Shown one piece after another: positions 25,651-32,825 of a DNA stretch of 35,640 nucleotides. The stretch's first letter is position 1. Every line of letters begins with the position of its first letter. The translations under genes and the position numbers were made by a program. Origin of the DNA: Lachnospiraceae bacterium (lineage in GTDB: Bacteria; Bacillota; Clostridia; Lachnospirales; Lachnospiraceae); contig WSLY01000013.1 in NCBI GenBank assembly GCA_013316825.1, positions 29,861 through 65,500 of the forward strand, given 5' to 3'. The notes below the pieces were generated by a model. It saw nothing but the letters and a program-made list of their open reading frames with translations, made no database searches and was not told where the DNA came from.

Positions 25651-26568
25651 CTAATTCTCAATTTTATTTGCCTTTCTCCCCAAAAGCAGCCACGCCAGCA
25701 GAAGGAAAAAAGCAATTACGATAAAATACAGCCACGCCATCGCCGAGCTCATACCAAACTTCATCGTCTGCCCAAAGCCCATATCCTGAATCGCCTTCAT
25801 CATGACATTACCGTCGGCGCTTCTGCCGTAAGCCGTACAGGAATCCACAATACTGTAAACAATATTTAAAAAGATAATGGGAGATATCTTGGGCACCGTA
25901 ATTTTCCAAAAAATATCCCAGCTTCCCGCGCCCTCTATCCGTGCCGCCTCGTAAGCGCTCTCCGGAATCTTCTGCAGCCCTGAAATATAGAGCAGAATCG
26001 GGACGCCGCAGTTGGTAATCATGGCATAGATGCTGTCTACGACTCCCATAATCAAGGTGATAACCTCCTGACTGACGCCGCCGCGGCTCATCAAGTCTGC
26101 AATGGAGCTGCCGTTCATATACGCATTGCCTGTGCCGCTAAGCCCCAGAGAGCCCACAACACTTCCCACCATGGAATACACCACGCCGCTTGTCATGATA
26201 ATGGGAAGAAAGAAAATAGCACGGTATACCGTTCTTCCTCTGAAATTCTGCACCAATACCACAGCGATAAACAAACTCAAAATGGTGCATACGGCTACCT
26301 GTGTCAGCATGTCCGCCGTCACGGTCCAGAGATTCATCAAGAATTTGCTGTCCTCTACAATCAAATACCTGAAATTATAGAGTCCTACAAACTTCGTTTC
26401 CATGCCGCCGGTTCCCATTGTCACGTCGTTTAAGGTATACCACATACTCTCCAGAAAGGGCTGCAGGAAAAAAATAATAAACCCTATCACCCATGGGAGC
26501 ACAAACAGATAACCTGCCCTCTGCTGCCTGCGAATCAGCTTTGAGGATTTTTTCCGTTTTCCTGCCAT
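25651..26568 (-). CDS. ABC sugar permease (MalF type), module B
   Basis: The product is a 305-residue permease. The N-terminus MAGKRKKSSKLIRRQQRAGY precedes helix 1 (LFVLPWVIGFIIFFLQPF). The EAA loop is SAYEAARIEGAGSWDIFWKI followed by TVPKISP. The start at 26568 overlaps the DUF5696 stop by one base (TGATG) and follows GGGAG. A longer frame to 26640 lies inside the DUF5696 gene and is unlikely to be used. The GSVVGSLGLSGTGNAYMNGS stretch is a typical extracellular insert of CUT1 MalF-like partners. Confidence 0.93.
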   Translation of the reverse strand: MAGKRKKSSKLIRRQQRAGYLFVLPWVIGFIIFFLQPFLESMWYTLNDVTMGTGGMETKFVGLYNFRYLIVEDSKFLMNLWTVTADMLTQVAVCTILSLFIAVVLVQNFRGRTVYRAIFFLPIIMTSGVVYSMVGSVVGSLGLSGTGNAYMNGSSIADLMSRGGVSQEVITLIMGVVDSIYAMITNCGVPILLYISGLQKIPESAYEAARIEGAGSWDIFWKITVPKISPIIFLNIVYSIVDSCTAYGRSADGNVMMKAIQDMGFGQTMKFGMSSAMAWLYFIVIAFFLLLAWLLLGRKANKIEN

Positions 26569-28895
26569 CAATATCCACTCCCTTCCGCATACGCTGTCGC
26601 AGCTCCCGATACCACAACCCCGCCGTCCTGCACCAGACAATAACCCTCTGCCGGAATCTGAAAACCGTCTGCCTCCGCAGCGTCACTACCGTAATTAACG
26701 TAGATGATGCTGCCGTTTTCGTAGGTTACCTTCCTTACCTCTTCAGACAAAATCGTATGTCCTGTTATGATACTCGTCTGCACACCGCTCAGCACTTCAT
26801 TTAACTCCCCATACTGCAGTCCCATATAGGATATCCAGTCACGGTAATCCGCCGAATACAGCTCGTCCGTTCTGGAGCCAATCAGCTCATCTACATTCTC
26901 TCCCACCAGCGCGTACAGGGGATATGCGCCGTATTCCATACAGGTAAGCGTCATATTCGCCGGATTGCTCGTCAAATTGGAGGCGCCAAGCGAATAGGAA
27001 ATATAACCGTGGAATACCATCTGGTAAAAAGGAATGCTTACATCCTCTATATCGTAGCCGCTGCTTTTTGCCGGCGTCTGTAAAATATGGCTTGCATACA
27101 CCGCAGCATACACGTTTGCACCGGTCAGCAGCAGATTATCCATACTTTCGCCCGCTTCCCTTACCGTCTCCGCAATCACGCTTGCCGCCTGCGTGCGCCC
27201 CATACCGCCTCTTCCCAGCTCCGAATAACACATCTGACCGATGGAATCCAACGCCAGATTGCCATATCCCTGCTTTATCATATTCTCCGCAAGGCGCGCA
27301 TAAAATGCAGGCAGCGCCGCCGGTCTGAGCAGATACCAAGAATCATAGCGGCTGTCAACTGTCGCTATATTCAGCCTGTACTCGTACTGCCTCTGCGCCG
27401 TATTCGCCACCGACTGCAGCACATCGCGATACCGGCTTACCCCTCTGCCCAGCTTATATACATTCATCAAATCCGCCGACAGGTACAGACCGCCGCCGTT
27501 CTGCGCAAGCCGCTCCTGCAGCGCTAAAAACGCCTTTTTGCTTCCCACCTTCTTCTCTGCTTTGGCATGTGTAGGGATTTTTCCGTAATAACTGTTGCTC
27601 ATCCAGTAATTGTACTTAAGGACGATATTTTCTATCCCCTCCGCTGCCGCCGCATCCAGAATTTTCTCCGCATCCGCTACGGTTGTCATGGCAATTTTCG
27701 TCTCCCTTGGGATGCCCAGAAAGGACTTTGTCTTTTCAATGTAACCGTAAAGCTCCAGATAAAGCGGAATGCTTTCCGACTCCTCCGTGCGCTTTACAAG
27801 ACCGCTCCCCGCAATCAGGTACTCCCTGTAGCACGCCGCCATATCTGCATATTCGGCCCTGCCATCCTCTAAAAACAGGTAGCTTACCTCAAAATCCTGC
27901 CAGGTCTCCGGCGATTTCTCCCCGATACCCACCGCCTTTTGTGTACCGTCCTTCTGCACCTGTATCACCGTTCCGGTCAGTCTGTAGGAGTATGTGCTCC
28001 AAACCGTGTTATACAGGGTATATTTTCCTGCCACATCCGCATTGACTGCCCCCCTGCCATCCCCTCCGGTGATAACCGCCAGAAAGCCGCCGCCGTTCTG
28101 ATGTACGCCAAAGACGGGAAGATACTGGTTTTGCGAGAGTGTGATGGTGGTTTCGGCCGCCTGCTTGTCGCTTGTGCCATTGTCAAAGCCGTAGAGCGTC
28201 TTTTGATACGTATTCGCCGCCGTCTTTGCATTGTTATAATAGATCAGGGCGCCGCTGCCGTCCGGCACCAGCATATACCCCTCCGCCTCCCTGCCGCCTG
28301 CGCCAAAAAAGGGCAGGAAATCTATGCTGTCAATCTTATTTGTGCCATATTCTATAATGCCATCCGCCAGAATCCTCGCGCTAAACCCATCCTCCCTGAG
28401 TGCATACCGCACCGGAATCCGAAATTCCTCATTGGGAAAATCAAAGAGAAAGATGATGGAGCCGTCCTCCTCCATGCGGTATGTCATCCCATCCTTTGCG
28501 ACGCTTGACATATAACCGCCGCATGACATGGACACGCTGCGCTCCGTGCTGTATTTCACCGTCACCACGGAAAGAAGCGCGTTTTTGTTGAACCCGCTGG
28601 CAAGCCCGTCTTCCCGCTTATCCACAGGGTTGGAATACCATGTGCGCCCTTCCTGTTTGTCCTCTACCGCCATCTCCCCGCTGCTCAAATCCGCATACAG
28701 AATAAAGCGTGCATTTTCGTCGATTTTAACCAGTCCTTCCGCCGACGCCGCGGGTAGAAATCCTTCCGTATAATCGATTGCCTCTTCTTCATCAAAGGCA
28801 TCCGGAACAGACGTCCCTTTTTGCTGTCCGCAGCCTGCCGTTGTCAGCAGAATGCCTGAAAGCAGCAGGCAGAATATCTTTTTTATTTTTTTCAT
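26568..28895 (-). CDS. DUF5696-type lipoprotein, possible surface glycosidase
   Basis: This 775-residue lipoprotein has lipobox TTAGC (Cys22) and resembles the DUF5696 proteins I know from sugar ABC loci of Bacillota. Residues ~50-360 are beta-rich, reminiscent of a galactose-mutarotase-like N-domain (VRYALREDGFSARILADG, YMLVPDGSGALIYYNN). Residues ~370-690 look like a TIM barrel: GIENIVLKYNYW, GGGLYLSADLMNVY, GYGNLALDSIGQ (Asp550) and IPFYQMVFHGYISYS. A small beta domain closes it (VTYENGSIIYVNYG). A sandwich-plus-barrel layout is that of several GH families, so a catalytic role outside the cell is plausible but unproven. Start at 28895 after GGGAG; its stop overlaps the next permease. Confidence 0.8.
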   Translation of the reverse strand: MKKIKKIFCLLLSGILLTTAGCGQQKGTSVPDAFDEEEAIDYTEGFLPAASAEGLVKIDENARFILYADLSSGEMAVEDKQEGRTWYSNPVDKREDGLASGFNKNALLSVVTVKYSTERSVSMSCGGYMSSVAKDGMTYRMEEDGSIIFLFDFPNEEFRIPVRYALREDGFSARILADGIIEYGTNKIDSIDFLPFFGAGGREAEGYMLVPDGSGALIYYNNAKTAANTYQKTLYGFDNGTSDKQAAETTITLSQNQYLPVFGVHQNGGGFLAVITGGDGRGAVNADVAGKYTLYNTVWSTYSYRLTGTVIQVQKDGTQKAVGIGEKSPETWQDFEVSYLFLEDGRAEYADMAACYREYLIAGSGLVKRTEESESIPLYLELYGYIEKTKSFLGIPRETKIAMTTVADAEKILDAAAAEGIENIVLKYNYWMSNSYYGKIPTHAKAEKKVGSKKAFLALQERLAQNGGGLYLSADLMNVYKLGRGVSRYRDVLQSVANTAQRQYEYRLNIATVDSRYDSWYLLRPAALPAFYARLAENMIKQGYGNLALDSIGQMCYSELGRGGMGRTQAASVIAETVREAGESMDNLLLTGANVYAAVYASHILQTPAKSSGYDIEDVSIPFYQMVFHGYISYSLGASNLTSNPANMTLTCMEYGAYPLYALVGENVDELIGSRTDELYSADYRDWISYMGLQYGELNEVLSGVQTSIITGHTILSEEVRKVTYENGSIIYVNYGSDAAEADGFQIPAEGYCLVQDGGVVVSGAATAYAEGSGY

Positions 28896-28934
28896 CCTTG
28901 CTCCCATCTGCGTGCCCTGACACGCCTTCTTCCC

Positions 28935-29561
28935 TCAAAGCCGAAAGGCAATTTCATTGTATATTGTCACCAAAAACACGTATATCTGCTGTACCAGACT
29001 GTACCCCAACAGCAACAAAAACAAAATTACCACAATGCCCGCCGCCGTCAGAAAAAGGTTTAAAACCACCTGTAAAAAAGTAAGCTGATGTACGTAGTAC
29101 TCTCCTAAAAGCAGAATCAAAAAGCTCCACAAAAGCCCGATAAAGCGGATTGCCTCTAAGAACGCATTCATCTCGTTGTTTACAAAGTTCGTCGCTATGA
29201 TATAAATCAGTTCAAACACCGTGTAAGGAACCAGCGTATAGGTAAGCATGATAAAAATGTGACGGCTCTTTCCCTCCGTAAACATAAGCGAGCTCACCGC
29301 CCAGTTTGCCACATAGCAGATGGCAAACCCTCCCATGGTAATGAGAAAAATGGACGGCACTGAAATCTTGTCGGGATTTGTCGTGTTAAAGATAAAACCC
29401 GTGAGCACCTCGTCAAACACATTCACCAGAAAGAAGGCTGCCAGAATGATACAGCAGACGGGCAGGCTTCCCTCATTGTTCCATTTCACCCTGTCAAAGC
29501 CGTTGACCGGATGAAACATGGTATATTTGCACTGCTTAAAGCCCTCCTTCAGCTTATTCAT
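28935..29561 (-). CDS. YIP1-type polytopic membrane protein
   Basis: This 208-residue protein has a short amphipathic N-terminus (MNKLKEGFKQCKYTMFHPVN, then GFDRVKW) and about five hydrophobic segments, including LPVCCIILAAFFLVNVF and FIGLLWSFLILLLGEYY. This is the layout of the bacterial Yip1 family, best known in eukaryotes from ER/Golgi trafficking proteins. The bacterial role is unknown. Its ATG overlaps the stop of the NHL/TPR gene by 4 bases (ATGA), and the DUF5696 gene follows within 40 bases. That fixed coupling suggests a complex of these three products at the membrane. Confidence 0.78.
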   Translation of the reverse strand: MNKLKEGFKQCKYTMFHPVNGFDRVKWNNEGSLPVCCIILAAFFLVNVFDEVLTGFIFNTTNPDKISVPSIFLITMGGFAICYVANWAVSSLMFTEGKSRHIFIMLTYTLVPYTVFELIYIIATNFVNNEMNAFLEAIRFIGLLWSFLILLLGEYYVHQLTFLQVVLNLFLTAAGIVVILFLLLLGYSLVQQIYVFLVTIYNEIAFRL

Positions 29562-30985
29562 GCGTTTGCTCCTTTCCGTTTTTTCCGATGCTTTGCAAAT
29601 ACCACCGCCGCTGCCGCTATCAGTGCCGCTGCCAGCACGATTGTGCCAAAGGAATCCCGCATCCTCTGCAGGGATGCCTCCTTATAGGCGTCTGAATAAT
29701 TTGCCCTGTCGTTTGCCAGCCGGTAATAGTACATCGCCCTGTCATACTCGCCAAGCTGATAATATGCTTTCCCCAGACCGGTATAGGCAAGCAGGTAATT
29801 GGAATTGCGCCGTACCACCTCCTGCCACGGCTCTATGCTCTCCTCATAAAGACCCTCGTTGTACAAATTGATTGCCGTCCGCACAAGCTTCCCAAACTGT
29901 GTCAGTTCAAACTCCGTGATGGTGTTTTTATCCGCATCCAACACATATATTTTTTCTTCTATCTGCACCATGGATACCGGCTTTTTGAAGAGCCCCACCT
30001 GATTACCCAGACCGCCAAAGGTAAACATCAGCTTTCCGTTTTCATCCATCTGATAGATAGTCCCCTCATTGGCCTCTATCAGCGTTATCACACCGCTTTC
30101 ATCCACTGTGACATCCCCGTAAAGTATCGATATCCTGCTTTTAAAGGGGAGCGTATCGATACCGAGGGGATTTAATTTTGTCAGTACGTTGGTGCTTTCT
30201 CCCCTGCTTTCGCTGCCTGCTGCCGTAGCATAAATATAACCGTCGGCGCCCAAAAAGAGATTGCCGTACTCGATAGGGTTAAATGCCTGCATGGTCGCCG
30301 CCGCCTTGTCGCTCAGAATACTTTTCCATACCTTCTGGACTCTGCGCTTCAGCGTCATTTCCACCTCATTCGCCCCAAAAAACTTAATAAATGAACCGTC
30401 CTGCTCCAAATAGACAATTCCCTGATAAACGCCCTTGCTCAGCACATAAATCCTGCCTGCCGCATCCACCACCACCTTGTGCGGCTGATAGTTAAAATTG
30501 TCCGGCAGTAGGGAGGATACCGGCGCGCCGAACACATTGCTTACCTGCCCTTCCCTGTCGCAGACCACAACCTCCTGCCTGCCCATTTCTGCAATATAAA
30601 CCTTCTCGCCTGCGGCATAGATTCCCTGCGGATTCACAAAGCTATATTCGCTGCCATCCTGCAGGGTAAGGCTCTCCCAGCATTTCACTGCCTGCAGGTT
30701 TCTATCAAGCACCACAATCCGCCGGTTTCCGGAATCCACAATATAGAGCTCGCCATACTCCGCACAGTAAAACATGTCGGAGGCGTCCTTGAAATCACCC
30801 AGCCCAAGCTGTGCGCCCCCGATGCTCCGCGTCGGCAGATAACCGTCGGGAGCCGGCGTCGCATTGCCCCATTTATCTATTGTATAAGTCTGATACGGCG
30901 CTTCCGCCGCCCGCACCGCCATGGGGGACAATAAAAGAACCATACCGCACAGCAGCGAAATAAATCGTTTTCCGTTTTTTTTCAT
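29558..30985 (-). CDS. Membrane-anchored NHL-repeat and TPR protein
   Basis: The 475-residue product is exported: MKKNGKRF, then ISLLCGMVLLLSPMAVRAA, is a type I signal peptide. Residues ~45-350 contain NHL/beta-propeller repeats (ELYIVDSGNRRIVVLDRN, VYIAEMGRQEVVVCDREG, KIYVLDADKNTITEFELTQ). Residues ~365-435 hold TPR-like helices (YNEGLYEESIEPWQEVV, YTGLGKAYYQLGEYDRAMYY). The end is a transmembrane helix (TIVLAAALIAAAAVVFA) with a KHRKKRK stop-transfer tail. The propeller should therefore face outside. Start chosen at 30985 behind GGAG; an upstream ATG at 31000 is inside that site. It probably acts as a scaffold or sensor for the surrounding transporter proteins. Confidence 0.82.
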   Translation of the reverse strand: MKKNGKRFISLLCGMVLLLSPMAVRAAEAPYQTYTIDKWGNATPAPDGYLPTRSIGGAQLGLGDFKDASDMFYCAEYGELYIVDSGNRRIVVLDRNLQAVKCWESLTLQDGSEYSFVNPQGIYAAGEKVYIAEMGRQEVVVCDREGQVSNVFGAPVSSLLPDNFNYQPHKVVVDAAGRIYVLSKGVYQGIVYLEQDGSFIKFFGANEVEMTLKRRVQKVWKSILSDKAAATMQAFNPIEYGNLFLGADGYIYATAAGSESRGESTNVLTKLNPLGIDTLPFKSRISILYGDVTVDESGVITLIEANEGTIYQMDENGKLMFTFGGLGNQVGLFKKPVSMVQIEEKIYVLDADKNTITEFELTQFGKLVRTAINLYNEGLYEESIEPWQEVVRRNSNYLLAYTGLGKAYYQLGEYDRAMYYYRLANDRANYSDAYKEASLQRMRDSFGTIVLAAALIAAAAVVFAKHRKKRKGANA

Positions 30986-31006
30986 ATCTTTTCTCCGCAT
31001 AATTTC

Positions 31007-31873
31007 CTAGCCTTTGATACCAGTCTGGGACATGGTTTCCATTACAGAGGACTGTGAAATGACAAAGACAGTCACAGGCGGTATCATCATAATCAGCGCC
31101 ACCGCCGCGCCCGCGCCGGCTCTCGCGATACCCGCCGAGGAGATGGACTGCATAACCGCCGTCAAAGTTTTCAGCGCTTCCTCATAAATATACTGTGATT
31201 CTCCCGTATTCCAAAGGTCCTTAAAGGTGAAAATCGTCAACGTCATCCACGCGGGGCGCACCAGCGGCATAATAAGCTTCCAGAAACAGACAAAATCACT
31301 GGCGCCATCCACCCGCGCCGCCTCCAGCATCTCATTTGGCACCGTAATCATAAACTGCCGCATCAGGAAAACGCCGAAGCTACCCGCCATAACCGGCAAA
31401 ATCAGGGACCAGTAGGTATTGATAAGCCCCAGCTTGCTGATGATGATATACAGGGGCGTCCTCGTCACCTCCGGACGAAACAGGATTGCCAGCACCACAA
31501 TCTGATAGTAGACGCCTATATACCGGCTCTTATTCTTCGCCAGAGGATACGCAGCCATGGAAGCAATGATGATATATGCCGCCGTGCCCGCCACCGCAAT
31601 AAACAGGCTGTTAAACAACGAACGCTCAAAGGGAATCCACGTTTCCTGCGTAATCTCTATCAAATCGCTGAAATTTGCCCATGTGGGATTCCTGACAAAA
31701 AACTTTGGCGGATACGCCAGTATTTCGTTCAAGGGCTTAAACGCCGTCACCAACACATATATGATGGGAAGCAGCATAAACGCGCCCGCCACGGCGAGAA
31801 ACGCAAATATGAAAAATGTACCTGCCTTGGAACGGCTCAGGGTTTTTCTTTTACTTCTCCGAATTCTTTTCAT
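31007..31873 (-). CDS. ABC sugar permease (MalG type), module A
   Basis: The product is a 288-residue permease with LLPIIYVLVTAFKPLNEI near the N-terminus and EAA loop EMLEAARVDGASDFVCFWKL followed by IMPLVRP. The first 18 residues are strongly basic (KRIRRSKRKTLSRSK). It ends with SSVMETMSQTGIKG, a typical CUT1 C-terminus. It starts 18 bases after the partner permease stop and is followed by the NHL/TPR gene within 22 bases. It is clearly different in sequence from the module B permeases, so it is not a recent duplication. Confidence 0.92.
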   Translation of the reverse strand: MKRIRRSKRKTLSRSKAGTFFIFAFLAVAGAFMLLPIIYVLVTAFKPLNEILAYPPKFFVRNPTWANFSDLIEITQETWIPFERSLFNSLFIAVAGTAAYIIIASMAAYPLAKNKSRYIGVYYQIVVLAILFRPEVTRTPLYIIISKLGLINTYWSLILPVMAGSFGVFLMRQFMITVPNEMLEAARVDGASDFVCFWKLIMPLVRPAWMTLTIFTFKDLWNTGESQYIYEEALKTLTAVMQSISSAGIARAGAGAAVALIMMIPPVTVFVISQSSVMETMSQTGIKG

Positions 31874-31891
31874 TTGTGTCTGCCCCTTTCC

Positions 31892-32803
31892 TTACGACCA
31901 CTTTGACAAAAGCTTGTTGACTGCTTTCCACATGATGAGCATCATGGCAAACAAGAATACCGCTACCGCGCAGGCATAGCCCATCTCAAATCTGACCTGT
32001 CCAAAGTCCAGTATGTGAAGCACCATCGTATGCGTCGCATAATCTGTACTGGGAAAGCCCGTCAGGTTCATGCATTCGTAGCCGACCGCAAAAGAGGTCG
32101 ATATCTGCATAACTGCGCCAAACAGAAGCTGGGGGCCCATCTGGGGAAGCGTTACGTACCAAAGCTCCGCAAACCGGTTTTTTACACCGTCAATTGCCGC
32201 CGCCTCAAAAAGCTCCCTGTCCATAGACTGCAAACCCGCTACAAAGGATAAAAAGCCCGTTCCCAAAGACAGCCACAGAATTACCACAATCACCACTACC
32301 ATCATGTATTTCGTATCCGTCAGCCACTGTATAGCGTCGTCTGTAATACCGAACTTTGTCAGCAGATTATTCAGCAGACCGTAGCTGTCGCCGGAAAAAA
32401 TGTAAGTCCAGACAAAATATACGTTGCCCGCCAATGACGGCAGATAGAATACCAGCGTCAGCACGGTTCTCACAAAACGATTGAACTCATTAATCAGCCA
32501 CGCCACCATAAAACTCAGGATATAGCTGATAGGACCCGTTATCATGGCGAAAATGGCAGTATTCTTTAACGCAATCAGAAACACATCGTCGTCAAAAAAC
32601 ATTCTGATATAATTGTCAAAGCCGACAAACGTAGGCGCGCTCAGCATATTAAAATACGTAAAGCTCAGCACGATTGCTGCCGCAATCGGCAAGATGGTAA
32701 ACAGGACAAACAGAATCGTAAAAGGCGCCAGAAATATCAGGCTGGAGCCCTGTTGCCGAAACCATTTTCTTATGCTGCCTTTTTTTGTTTTTTTACCGCT
32801 CAT
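31892..32803 (-). CDS. ABC sugar permease (MalF type), module A
   Basis: The product is a 303-residue permease. After a basic start (MSGKKTKKGSIRKWFRQQGS) comes helix 1, LIFLAPFTILFVLFTILPI. The EAA loop is ELFEAAAIDGVKNRFAELWY, then VTLPQMGPQ. I placed the start at 32803; the frame is open to 32923 but those 40 residues overlap the end of the binding-protein gene. The ribosome-binding site is weaker and farther than for neighbours (GAGAGG about 12 bases upstream), which may reduce translation unless coupled to the gene before it. Confidence 0.9.
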   Translation of the reverse strand: MSGKKTKKGSIRKWFRQQGSSLIFLAPFTILFVLFTILPIAAAIVLSFTYFNMLSAPTFVGFDNYIRMFFDDDVFLIALKNTAIFAMITGPISYILSFMVAWLINEFNRFVRTVLTLVFYLPSLAGNVYFVWTYIFSGDSYGLLNNLLTKFGITDDAIQWLTDTKYMMVVVIVVILWLSLGTGFLSFVAGLQSMDRELFEAAAIDGVKNRFAELWYVTLPQMGPQLLFGAVMQISTSFAVGYECMNLTGFPSTDYATHTMVLHILDFGQVRFEMGYACAVAVFLFAMMLIMWKAVNKLLSKWS

Positions 32804-32825
32804 AGATACCCGCTGCCTCTCTGTC

